NCBI GenBank assembly: GCA_019843655.1
Contig: JACDQD010000103.1
Span: forward strand, 8,742,001-8,806,000
DNA: 64,000 bases
Direction: 5' to 3'
Origin: Lethocerus indicus
Taxonomy: Eukaryota > Arthropoda > Insecta > Hemiptera > Belostomatidae
A model generated the notes under the pieces. That model searched no databases. It was not told the DNA's origin and worked only from the letters and a program-made list of their open reading frames with translations. Positions 47,885-59,444 of the stretch are shown here, piece after piece. A program made the translations under genes and the position numbers. Each line of letters opens with the position of its first letter. Position 1 is the first letter of the stretch.

Positions 47885-50615
47885 CCTGTCTTCTTATTTA
47901 AAACCATCGGTGGGGCCGCGGTGGTGGCTCAGAAACGCTAACATACCTACTGTTTGCCCGCTCGCAGTCAGTAAACAGACGCGAGGTATACTGTCCAGTC
48001 CAAACTCCTATAAATCCATGCATAAAACAATTGGAATTTTCTTCCCTGCGCGTAAACTGTCCGATTGAACGTTGGAAAAACACAACGTTCAACAAACTGC
48101 CGATAACAAAAAACAAGTGTCCAAGACCTGCCTTGTACAATCTATGAGATCGACAGCTTACACGTCGGCGCTGAAATTCCCGAACTGACGAACGCCGGGG
48201 CGAAGCAGAGGAAACTGCGGTCAATTAAAATTTGGCAGTGCTAAGTGTGTGTTAGGTACGACAAAGAGGAAAGGGGAAATGTGTAAAATGCAGTAATCGT
48301 TGAAATTAAATGTCGGTAATACACAACATACATGTGAAGGTGTGAGCGTGATTTAACAAGAATAATATCCATGTATTATTTATTATACACACAAAAAACT
48401 GTATACATTTATTTTAATAATGATAATTGTAAATTTGTTACAGAACTGATTAGAGGCGTAGGCCCCAGGATAGATAATTAAACCGAGGTTTAGATCGAGC
48501 TTAACGCAAGTATTAGAAGAACACTTGGATAATAAATAACAAACACTAAAACTATTGTGCATTAGTATTAATTAGGATCCGCTATTCATTGATAGAATAA
48601 TAAGTAACTATCCATAATAAGATAATAATTTACATGGAATCTAATTCGTTTACCCACGTTAATTAATGGATTTTCTACATTATTTCAGACTTCTGAAGGC
48701 TGTCGGGTATTCCTTCTTCAAGGATTTATTTATTTTTTGTGTTAAGGTCAATCTAGACGTATTAGAAAAACTGAATAAAAATTCATTTCTAAACTTGTCC
48801 TTTAAATTTTAAATTACGCGCAAGGAGGATAATAATTCAAATGCTTATAAAGCCATTTTTCCTAGAATAGAAATAATACGAACTCATTATCTGATTATAT
48901 TATTATAAATAACGTATATACAACTTATTTCTTGTAATTATATCCACTATCCAGTGAAAACTCGTGAAGTTTCACTAATAATATAATAATTGAAATAGAT
49001 GAGACATATGTCGTCATAGAATTCATAAATTAATTATTAAAAACAATTAACTCTCGACCAAACGAGGTTGAATTGCCGTACCTTGAAATAATAGCCAGCC
49101 TCAAAGAACTTCCTTTGCCCCCGAAAATATTTCAGTACAAGGACGGGTGAAGAAAAAAACAATTCACGAATTTAAATTCAATCGATTTGGAATTGGAATT
49201 GTGTAATTGGGATCGTGTTATATAAGTGGGTATCTCATCATTGCATCACTGGGAACGATGATGAGAGGAAGCATACAGTGGCGGAGTGAATGCGGCCGGA
49301 GGTAAAGCCAAATAAGCCGCCGCCGGTGATGGGATGAGAGCACGGTCCAGAGTTGGCGCAATTCAACGATAGAACAGATAAAGTGTTAGCCAGAGATCCT
49401 ATCAGCCGCCGCGTACATCTACACCTTCAGCAGTAGCGCTCCGATGAGAGGGATAAATGGAGAAAAGGAGAAATAATGCAATAATTTTAAAAATGCAATT
49501 ATAGTATTCATAGCCATAGCTTGGGGCAAAATCAGCGCGTGGATACAGAAGGTTGGAAGGAAGATCGTAATTCGGGTGGTTTCTATTATTACAGCCTAAA
49601 CTCCCTGAGTGGGAGAAAGGTGAAAAATTTCATTATATATAAAATGAGCACATTTTATTATTTTATAGATAAAAATTAATGTACCGCTACAATGAAATAA
49701 ACGTAGGATTGCCGATGTTGTATCATAAAGATAATATAGGGTCCCACTTTTGAACCGAAGAATAATGAGTAAATTAGGTCCGTTCTTTACTTTTCATTTA
49801 CAAGGCGATGTCAATGATATGAAATAATTTTATTTTTGAATAACGTACTGCACTTATTATAGCAAGTTAAAGATATACAAACGGTATGTAAGATTAACAT
49901 GAAGTTATATTTAGATTGTTCAATGCGACAGTGTGAATTAACTTTATAATTTCTAGAATTTTAAAAGAGCTTATTAACAAAATTAAATTGAGTTTCCCCT
50001 TCATTTTTGTTTAGCTTCTCTTTGTCTCTATATCCTTTATGAAATGTAAGTGCCCTTTAGCGAAAAATAGAAAAGAATGATTAAAGTTCACGATGTATCG
50101 TTTGAATACAATTAATCCAATTCGTTACCATTTGAAAACTGTAATTATACATTATATTAATGGTCCACTTCAGTTAAAATGTGCGGATAACAGTACAAAT
50201 TATTTACTTCAACAAATAATTTCGAATTTTGTCGGATGAATTGTCCTCTTATATATGTAAGTCTAATTGGTACATAAAAGACCAACATTTCGGCGGACTT
50301 AATACGATTGGAGATGTCCCAAACGGAAAGCGCCCCGGTTCAGAAATCATCACGGTTAGCTTAGAGCTTTTAGAGAGCGAAACGTCACTCGCCCGCTAAG
50401 TTGACAACGAGACATATTTGTTAATTGAGATTGGGGTCTATCTATTAGGGACCGCTTTCACCGAGCGGGCATTCATCAATCTCGATTGCCGGATTCGGCC
50501 AATTAGCCCTACTTCGGGGCCTTCTTCTTTTTTCTTCGAATTCGCGATACCGATCTACCCGGAGGTGGGGAATGTGGCAGGAAACGGTCGGAAGCATCTC
50601 CTCGAGCCAGGGTCG
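47885..50615. other. Intergenic, genes 15 to 16
   Basis: The longest spacer between neighbouring array genes after the 58.8-62.0 kb gap. Mostly AT-rich, with a GC-richer patch at about 49250-49450 of unknown nature. No coding exon supported. Confidence 0.5.
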
Positions 50616-50626
50616 CGGTCCACGGC

Positions 50627-50634
50627 TATAAAAG
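50627..50634 (+). promoter_or_regulatory. TATA box and initiator of gene 16
   Basis: TATAAAAG with CTATCAGTC downstream, the initiator A (50661) again 34 bp after the start of TATA. Confidence 0.8.
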
Positions 50635-50692
50635 TGGAATCCACGCCGGTCAACGCTATCAGTCTCCAATCTGAACAATACTCGGCAACAAC

Positions 50693-53034
50693 ATGCACTT
50701 CTCCTTGGTAAGCAAATCTCTTAACTGCCTCCATAGGCAAAGCTGCCGATATAGTAATCTCGATTAAAATAATCCGTGTTTCGGCTGTTGCAGGTATTGG
50801 CAGTCGTGGCTCTCGCCGCCCTAACAGCAACCACTCTGGCCCAGGAAGAGGAATTAATCGAAGATCAAATTGACTACATCACTGTAAGTCCGTAAAAATT
50901 ATTTTCCTCGCGTCCAGCCCTTTTCGCCTATTCGTTTGTGTACTATTTCATACAGTGGGCCATGCTCCAAGGAGTACTTCAATATAAGGTAAGAATTCCC
51001 GGTAGAACGTTTTATATGTTGCGGCATATGGCAAAATTTATTGTAAAAACCTGTACTAGGAGTCTAACCAGCTAAATTTAGCAATCAAATTTAGAACTAA
51101 TTTTACGATATTTCTACTGTAAAAAAACTAAATTCTCGACAAATAAGGTATAAACTTACAATTTATCCAACGTGCAATATAACTCATATCACCGGCACTC
51201 AAGAATTTCTATTATAATCTAGGAAGACAATATTCTTATCATATATTTTTATATAACTGTTTAGAAAGGGGGAAACGAGGGTTTCGAAGATTATCGACCA
51301 AAGATTTAGATAAATAACGGCCGGAACTCGTAGCTTCCTATTGACTTGGCGTTCATTTCATTTTTTAGAAACACTTTCTAAATTTCATTCTACTTAAGTA
51401 GATTCAGTTAATTATAAATAATCGATACTGTAATAATTCTAACCAGCAACAATAACAGGATTTTCGGCTGTAGCCAACCGTGACAAGTGAGGGCGGGTCA
51501 GCATTTACCGTTACTTTTTGACGCCGGCAATTTGCGATTTCACACCCGACAACGAGACTTTCCACTGGAAAACGCCTTTTCTACCTTGTACAGATGTTAT
51601 GCGAATATATTACAAAATTATTTTAGACATAAGTATCGTTTGCCGTCTTATGAGACTTATTGCCGTTTTATTGTTTCACAACATGTTTTTCATTCCAAAT
51701 AAAATAAATTGCAAATTTGTCCTTAATTAAATATGTCAAGGATAATAAATCGGATACAAGGGAGAAAATCTCAGCTAATTGAACCAAGAGGAATATCAGA
51801 AAATTGCTGGTCCCTGGCTCAAATAAAGGATAATTTGAATTGGAAATGAGTGCAGCCTAAATTTCTTTAAGAGAATCCTTCCCCAGATTTATTTCTCAAG
51901 ATCTCAGTGCAGTGTTAACTGCTAGGTAGATTGGATTACATAATGGGGCGAACGTTCTCAGGTGAATCACCTACACTAGTTCCTTACCCTTTACCGCAGC
52001 CGCAAATGGATGGCAAACTCAAGATCTGATTCTGCGATACGGTTTATATATTTGTTGATATTAAAGTAATAACAAAATTGGTACTATAATTGTACACGAA
52101 ACAGTTAAATATGTCTTCAGACTGGCTGCAATTTTACTTAGGTGGTTATTTCATTATGCAGGTTACCACGACGCTACTGTATGTCTCTGTACTGCTTAAA
52201 AGAATTACGATAATTTTCTAGAGTGGCGTGGAGTTGCTGGGAGACTGGATTCTGTGATTCATAACGATCACCCTCGGTTTTGCCCATTGACCGCAGAATG
52301 GGTTAAGTGACGGCGGTTACCTTTCTACCAGCAATGAACAAATAACGAGACACAAAAACATAGAAAGGAGTCGTTAATTCGATATAAATACAACGAAACG
52401 TATTTGAAAACGTATTTTCATAGTATCAAGGGCAGATAATTTAACATATTACAATTCTCCTTAAGTAACTTAAAAATAATTGTTTTTAAATCTAAGGATA
52501 ATAATTTAGGACATTTTACCCGTTTTATTTATTTTTGACTGCATTTTTAATTGCTACAGTTTTAACTAATTTCTACCTGAAAGAGTGCAGATTGCCAAAA
52601 TATGTGCTCGGTGTGTGAGGTACCAGTACATATTAATGTACAAGACTATGAAAATCTGTGTAGTATTAGAATAGTATCAACGGGACACTGCTTTGTCGCG
52701 ATTTATTCCTGAGAGTATTATGTACATGTACAAATTAATTAAAACTATTTTCTTTAAATTATAAAAGGAAATATCGATTTGCCTTTAGGAAGCTCCACAC
52801 TATTCGTTCGAGTACAGCGTCCAGGACCCGGCGAACGGGGACATGAAGACCCACCAGGAGACCAGGGAGGGTGATTCGGTTAAGGGATTCTACACGATAA
52901 AGGAGGCCGACGGTTCGACGAGGGAAGTCCACTACACCGCCGACAGCGTCTCGGGGTTCAACGCCGTCGTCACCAAGACGGGTCAAGACGGCCAGAAGGT
53001 CGAGGTCCACGGCAATCGACAAACCCAATTCTAG
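50693..53034 (+). CDS. RR-2 cuticular protein, SVSGFNA subfamily, array gene 16
   Basis: Exons: 50693-50707, 50794-50883, 52789-53034; 116 aa without the optional microexon. Signal peptide MHFSL plus V-L-A-V-V-A-L-A-A, ending near Ala21. A very short acidic spacer ([14 protein letters not shown]) has no His. RR-2 domain about 40-96 with [13 protein letters not shown] and [11 protein letters not shown]. Tail [10 protein letters not shown] as in gene 15, then N-R-Q-T-Q-F. Intron 2 is 1905 bp and holds a candidate 33-nt phase-0 exon at 50956-50988. AATAAA at 53227. Confidence 0.9.
50956..50988 (+). CDS. Candidate microexon of gene 16
   Basis: Thirty-three nt flanked by TACAG and GTAAGA. It enters and leaves in phase 0 without a stop and encodes [11 protein letters not shown]. 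The intron between exon 2 and this segment would be 72 bp, the usual short-intron size in this array. Inclusion would insert 11 residues just before the RR-2 domain (127 aa in total). No other array gene shows such an exon, so it could be alternative or spurious. Confidence 0.45.
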
Positions 53035-53234
53035 ACCCCAATCAACAAAATGGATTGCAACAGACCTCTTGACGGATGTAAACTGATGCACAAAGCGATA
53101 CTAATCACCAAAAACAAGTTCCTCCAACTATTACTTACGCGCGTTAAATTTACTACTATTCCATATCAGAAGCAGTCGCAAACTAATTCGGTCCCAGAGA
53201 GTTTGCCTATTTAAATGAAATGGGACAATAAATA

Positions 53235-54415
53235 AACCGAATGTAATTTTAACAAGACTATCTTTAGACACAGAATTACTTATTATAACGCCGCGTAAAT
53301 TAGAACCACATTTTGAGAATTCCTAGGATGATTAAGTCAACAGACCGACCGACTGATGAACCGCACCAATTTGATTGTGCATTAGGCAAAAATTGTATTT
53401 ATTTTTTTATCTACAACAAAAACAAAATAAATAACCTGTATAAACCCAATGCACTGTATTTCGATCATCCTGAACAAAAGATTTAACACCGCCAAACGAT
53501 ATTGACATTTCCGAAGCCTAAAGTGATTTGGCACCAACCCACTGAATCGTTTTCTTGATCCAACTCTGTTTGTACATCGCCATCATTGTACAAATAATTA
53601 TTTGATAAATTATGAATATATATCACGATTTTCATATAATTACAGAATTTAAAAATTGTTTTTCTTTCTGTTATCCGCTACGGAGATCATAACTCATACA
53701 TAAATTTAAAGACTTAAGTTTAGTGTCCGTTGACACTAAACAGAGAGCTATGAATATTCATCAGATTATGAGTACTGATACGGAGGAGGATTGGAATTGA
53801 AGAAACTTTATTAAGCAGGACGAGAAGTCAGTGTTGAAACCTCCGAGAGGGACGTAATGACCGGAACTTCTTGATCAATCTCTTTGTCCTTATACTATTA
53901 ACTGGCTGAATTTCGCCACATCCTCGATGGTCAGACGTACAATCTCGAAAAGAGATTCATTAGAAATTATTATTGAAATGACTTGGGTCAGGGCCGAAAA
54001 TTATTCACATAATTCGGAATATGAAAACTTATCAAAATTATATTCAGACTGGACGTCTCAAATCCCTTTTAAGTGAGGATAAAGGAAAGAAAACATGGGA
54101 ATGGAATAAAAAAGCTATTTATTGTTCTATTTGAAATTTGTAACTATTTAAAACATTTGTAATTTGAATAATAATATTAACCTCTAACACTTTTTGTTGA
54201 TCGTAGTGTAACCAATAGTAGTTTCAAGTAATACCGGACATCCCTACCCGGGCCAAAATTTGACAATATTCACATAAATACATTAGATTCATTAAATTCA
54301 TCGAGATTTATAATGTTAGACGACACATTTAAGTGTTAATAACACAGGATAAGTAACAAGACACTTGTAACTGTTACAGACACGGAGGTATCGAAATACA
54401 GCCATTAATTAGCGA
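53235..54415. other. Intergenic, genes 16 to 17
   Basis: AT-rich spacer with a perfect 10-bp stem and 4-nt loop at 53718-53741; no gene seen. Confidence 0.55.
53718..53741. repeat. Perfect 10-bp stem-loop
   Basis: GTTTAGTGTC, loop CGTT, GACACTAAAC. Located between genes 16 and 17; not close enough to either to be assigned. Confidence 0.85.
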
Positions 54416-54416
54416 G

Positions 54417-54462
54417 ACGTTAGGTTTATTGGAGTGAATCTCCAACCTGTCGACTATATAAG
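54417..54462 (+). promoter_or_regulatory. Promoter of gene 17 with inverted-repeat motif
   Basis: ATTGGAGTGAATCTCCAA (54428-54445) contains a perfect TTGGAG/CTCCAA inverted repeat around TGAAT. TATATAAG follows at 54455. ACGTTA lies just upstream. Motif, ACGTTA and an ACCAGTTCCA initiator region all recur at gene 18. Confidence 0.75.
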
Positions 54463-54515
54463 GCCCGTAGGCCTCCTGTTCGCTACCAGTTCCAGTGTAC
54501 AAGCATTAAGAAAAC

Positions 54516-55350
54516 ATGATCAAAACAAAGGTAGGGACTGAAGGGTAATATGATTATGATTCAATGATTATGGGGCTTACATTTATTAAAATTTCAGTTA
54601 TACCAATTCATAATCATTAATTATACATTATGAGATTACCTTAACAAGAGAATCGTAGAGGTTTCACTAAAAGCGCAGTTTGTACAAAATTTACATAGTT
54701 TATGTGACTGATAATACCAAAGGATGAGGTGATATGAATATGTATAATTACTGGTCAATTAGCAGTTATATGTGCAACCTAATTTGACGGTTCGTTCAAT
54801 ATGTGCAGGTAGTCGCCGTTTTGGCTTTGGCTGCATTCGTGAGCGCAGACTTCCATGGATATAGCGGCCACGAATCTTACGATGGACTCGACGGATCTTA
54901 CAATGAAATCGATCAGCATCATGACTATCACGTAAGAAAAACAATTCTCCATTATTTACTGGGACTTCCAATGGAGTACCAATCAGAACACAGATATAAT
55001 TTGAACACAAACCTTATCCTTATTCAAGATATAAACATGATGCCTTCAAGTGTAACCTACCAACTAACGACCACTCCTTAACATTGTTTTTATTCTGATT
55101 CCAGGCTCCGGCTCACTACAATTTCGAGTACAACGTGCACGACCCGCACACCGGTGACGTCAAGAGCCAGCACGAGACCCGGGACGGTGATCACGTGACC
55201 GGCTACTACTCGCTGAAGGAGTCCGACGGTACCACCAGGCATGTCCACTACACGGCCGACAAGCACAACGGATTCAACGCCGTAGTCACCAAGTCCGGCC
55301 ACGCTATTCATCCGATTCACCCTATCCACCAATCTTACGGACACTACTAA
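54516..55350 (+). CDS. RR-2 cuticular protein, array gene 17
   Basis: Exons: 54516-54530, 54809-54931, 55105-55350; 127 aa. Signal peptide MIKTK plus V-V-A-V-L-A-L-A-A, ending near Ala18. Spacer with [13 protein letters not shown] repeats, ending HHDYH. RR-2 domain about 51-107 ([24 protein letters not shown]), with DHVTGYYS as in gene 18 where other genes have VKGYYS or VKGSYS. The tail has two H-P-I units and ends QSYGHY. The DNA from GTACCACCAGGCATGT is close to the core but carries its own synonymous changes. No AATAAA near the stop; the next is at 55664. Confidence 0.93.
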
Positions 55351-55359
55351 TACCGTCCG

Positions 55360-57425
55360 ACTGGTACTCTCCTAGGCCTGTGATACCTGAATTATTGTAA
55401 ATATCAAATACACCGAAAGTCATAATATTCTGTGCTGAATTCCAAAACATTCCTCACCTATCTTATTATTAAGACATAGTTATAAATAGCTAGTGGATAT
55501 AACTGTGGGACTCACGAACGGTATTGATGTTAATCATTTATTCCGATTTTAGTGAAACTATTACCAATCATCACAGCCCTCACTACTACATGGACAAGGG
55601 AATGGGGTACTGATGAAGTCAAAAATCCAAAACATATTTCGACCAGATAGTATAATTAACAGGAATAAAAATCATGATTAACAGCAGTTATTTTTCACTT
55701 AATATTCTATGTATAAGATAGTTACAAGCATCAAAAAGTGTAATCGAACACATCAATTAGGACCCACATTCTACGTTCCTAATCAAGCCAATTGATGAGA
55801 AAATACACTACAGTTTAAGTTGATCTTTAATAGGCCCGACAAATTCAAAGACTAATTGTTTACTGCGTTACTGAGTTACTCTAAATGGGCTGTTGAAGAA
55901 AGAGGCTGTGGTGTCCAGGAGAACAGAGAGCCAGGAGGGTGGCGCAAGCCCCCCACATCAGCTGACCGTTACTATTTATTGCTACAGCCAAAGTGCTGCA
56001 ACCTGACGGCAATTCACGAACCATTTATTGCGCTACAGCCCAAGCGAATTATTATTATATGTATTTAGTCATTACTAGTTGCACTGGAGTCACTTTCTAG
56101 TCGACCGCCGCCCTCTCTTTCCAGAATAACAGATACGGGTCAAGGTAGTTACCGTTTCATCACCGACAACCTAACCTATCTCCTCTATGTCTTTCCGCTA
56201 ATGAGGCCTATCGTAATAGCATTGTTTCGCCAAAAATTGGCCAACGAAAAAGAATTAATTTATCGATAAATCGTTATAAAATATAGTCAACATTCCTTTT
56301 GCGCAAAAATACAACTCTATAAATACTACGATCTAAAGCTTCTTTATTAACACTATAACACCCGAAAGGAAGAACTTATTAAGGTATCACACTTTATTAA
56401 AGTACAAGTTCGTGTTAGTCTAAACAGTCGCGATCTCGTTTAATACTGTCAAAAATGAAATAACAATATTTCAGTAATCTTAAGGAACACATTGTCGATG
56501 TAATGAATACGTGACTATCGATGTTACGGTCATAATTGCATCCATACGTAATGCGGAGAACTTGTTTATTAATCTTCTGCGTTCAGATATTCATGCCATG
56601 CTCAGGCCGGCCTGACAAGGTACGACAACATCTGTACGAACACAGGTTACATTACCTTAATCAGGTTTCGTAACTGTTCATTCATCATTCAATGATCATA
56701 TTCTACTTTAATTGCTAGTTTCATCTGTTTCTTATTACTGATCCAACACTTTTTTGGATATTAAAAGTATATAAATTGAATGTGAATTAAATTCTCGGAA
56801 ACAATAATTGGAATTCTCAGAGCTTCTCGTGAATCCGGCACTACTTCGTGTGCCGAAGTGGCAACGACAAGAAATATATCACTCGACAAACAACGAGAAA
56901 GTTGAACATTATTTCAAGCATCAGTAACTCCTTTAATTGACAGTATTCGACGATACGATTCATGTTTGGCTTTAAAACAGTCGTCGATAATGTACGATGA
57001 AAATATAATAATTTTAAAATATTAAAATTAATTACTTTACCAAATGTAATTATCTTATAAACAAATGATTGTGATGAATAGAGATGCTCTTTGATAAAGA
57101 TCGATCACATAATGATGGCATAACGGCACTATTTGAAATTTAATTGCATTAAAATAAATATAATTATACCAACAGTAAAGTTCATCTTATCATCTAGAAT
57201 TTACAATTACAATTTAATGGATATAATCAACCTTCTATAACATATAACCGCACATAATGAATCCAATGAAAATAATAAATGAGGTCCATTGACATTAATT
57301 CATGCTTGAACATACTCTTCGTACAGTATTAAAATTCACGTTTAATGAAAAATAAAATCACAACCAAATATAACAGTCGGGGAATTCAATTGATAATTCA
57401 GCATAGCATGTCGCGTAATGGGCGC
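55360..57425. other. Intergenic, genes 17 to 18
   Basis: AT-rich spacer; no coding exon or RNA gene supported. Confidence 0.5.
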
Positions 57426-57433
57426 AACAAATA

Positions 57434-57489
57434 ACGTTAATTGGACTGAATCTCCAGAGAGGCGTAAATCACGGTCGGCAATATAAAAG
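57434..57489 (+). promoter_or_regulatory. Promoter of gene 18 with inverted-repeat motif
   Basis: ACGTTA (57434) then ATTGGACTGAATCTCCA (57440-57456), an imperfect version of the gene 17 inverted repeat, then TATAAAAG (57482-57489) and ACCAGTTCCA near 57513. Confidence 0.75.
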
Positions 57490-57545
57490 CATCTCTCCAG
57501 TCTCGTTTTATCACCAGTTCCACTGTTAGCTCTTCACCCGACAAC

Positions 57546-58791
57546 ATGTATACAACCAAGGTAAGAAAGCTGGGTTCCCGTGGTATAACGCTCCCGGCTC
57601 AACCGGTCTGTTTTATTTGCTAATTTCAAAACGAGAAACTTGACATTATTCAATTATATATGGATTATAAGTCATTACAATTAATTCTGAGATTGAAAAA
57701 ATTATGTGATATAAACATGGTTTTAATTTAAAGAGGGTCCGCGATAGTTACTAACTAGGCGACCGCGTGGTAGTTACTCAAATTAACGTACACGTAGTTT
57801 CTTGTTAATGTCTTGTAATGTTATTTTTATAAAAATAACAATGTAAAATAACAAATAATAATAATAATAAGTTTTCTAAACCTTATTAGGTCTGACAATC
57901 TAACAAACATAATTTTAATGATGTCCGAATTTCAGATCGTTTCTCTACTCGGCCTAGCCGTTCTCGCCAACGCGGGTTTAATCCCAGAAGGTGTTTTGGA
58001 ACACCAATCCTTAGAAGACCACTCTTACGGTGGAGTGAGCGCCCACCAGTCTCTCGACGCTCAGTCCTACGGCGGATTGGAAGGAGGACATGAATCCTTC
58101 GACGACCACTCCTACGGTGGATTGGAAGGACTCGACGCCCACTCGTACGACGGATTAGATGACCACCAGGACCATCATGTAAGACGGCAACAACCCACGC
58201 GAGAAACGTTACATAAACATGCAACACGAAAGAAAAACAGAATACCGAATGGCTCGTAACAATCACGTACATAGCTAATTAACATAGAGTTCTACATTGT
58301 ATAACTCCTCAAGGCCTACCTTGTGGAATTGGGAGTTCAGAAAGACACTTGTATAGAGAGCAATTTTTTGAAACAACACTAGCCATGGTACGCTTCAAAA
58401 TAACAGACGATAAATAAAACAATTAAAAACAACAAAGAGAGAATACCTGAAGCACTATACTTTATCAAACAGCGCCAAAAAAGTCACATAACTGATGCGA
58501 TTATTTAATTTTAAATAAATTTATAAGATGATAATAGAGGTGAAGATACTTTAAAAAATAACTTAATTTCAGGCCCCGGCACAGTACTCGTTTGAGTATG
58601 GCGTCAACGACCCGCACACCGGAGATGTCAAAAGCCAGCAGGAGACCAGGGAAGGTGACCACGTGACCGGCTACTACTCAGTGAGGGAGGCCGACGGTAC
58701 CACCAGGCATGTCCACTACACGGCCGACAAGCACAACGGTTTCAACGCCGTGGTCACCAAGTCCGGCCACGCCGACCATCCTCTCCATTAA
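57546..58791 (+). CDS. RR-2 cuticular protein with SYGGL repeats, array gene 18
   Basis: Exons: 57546-57560, 57936-58178, 58573-58791; 158 aa. Signal peptide MYTTK plus [11 protein letters not shown], ending near Ala18. The longest spacer in the array is built of imperfect repeats of about 12-16 residues around H-(Q/E)-S-(L/F)-D-x-x-S-Y-G-G-(L/V), ending DHQDHH; the repeat probably arose by internal duplication of exon 2. RR-2 domain about 91-147 ([33 protein letters not shown]). The tail is very short: [14 protein letters not shown] at 58813. Shares domain details and promoter with gene 17. Confidence 0.93.
57853..57870. repeat. (AAT)n microsatellite in intron 1 of gene 18
   Basis: Short trinucleotide run about 65 bp upstream of exon 2. 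Confidence 0.85.
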
Positions 58792-59422
58792 TTATATAAG
58801 TCAGATTGTGTAAATAAAATGAACGTTCCATATCCAACAGTTGTTGCCTTCTGTCGAACTAATGTCATGAAATCCTCCTCGCTTATAACTTTCTAGTGAA
58901 CATGATCGAACGTAAGACCACGGAAATCGTTACGTAAGAATTTATCGCGGTGTTGATTGTATTTATCAATCTTACAATCAAGTATAATATTATAATAGAA
59001 AGAGTCCCTTTTTCATCATATTTTACATGAGCTCTAAATTGGACCAATGGCTACTTCCTTCATCACTTTTAATACAGCATTGGTGGAGAAGTGTTAATGG
59101 TACTCTTATACTTTTAGCGTAATGTTTCTACAAGATACTAAATCATATATATAACTATCCTGCTGTTATTCATAAAGACAGGGTTTACGCGCGAAGGTTA
59201 TTCTGCAATCTTAGATGTTTCAGATAACTTATTTTTCCTAAAAGTTAAATACATTCAGAAATACTCTTGCTCATAGGAATATGGATATATCTGGAGGATT
59301 GTTTAGTCAAGACACTTTTTTATGTGTATATTTTGGGACTTCACGATTTGATCTTTTGTTCGCTTCAATCCGCTCCGCACGTTCCTCACCCGCGCTACTC
59401 GTATTAAACTCAACCGAGATTT

Positions 59423-59444
59423 TAAAAGCTCAATTGAGCTTTTA
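59423..59444. repeat. Perfect 22-bp palindrome
   Basis: TAAAAGCTCAA joined directly to its own reverse complement, with no spacer. Possible dimeric factor site; otherwise unexplained. Confidence 0.9.

Noticed and set aside
55560..55615. A short Tyr/His reading (H-H-S-P-H-Y-Y) after gene 17 that resembles a cuticle tail
   Set aside because: Gene 17 ends in a clear stop at 55350 with no donor before it; the acceptor in front of this stretch reads out of the interesting frame.
57290..57310. AGGTCCATTGACATT, slightly like an ecdysone response element, and scattered AGGTCA half-sites
   Set aside because: Ecdysone control of cuticle genes is well known, but the match is imperfect and isolated; half-sites occur at chance frequency.
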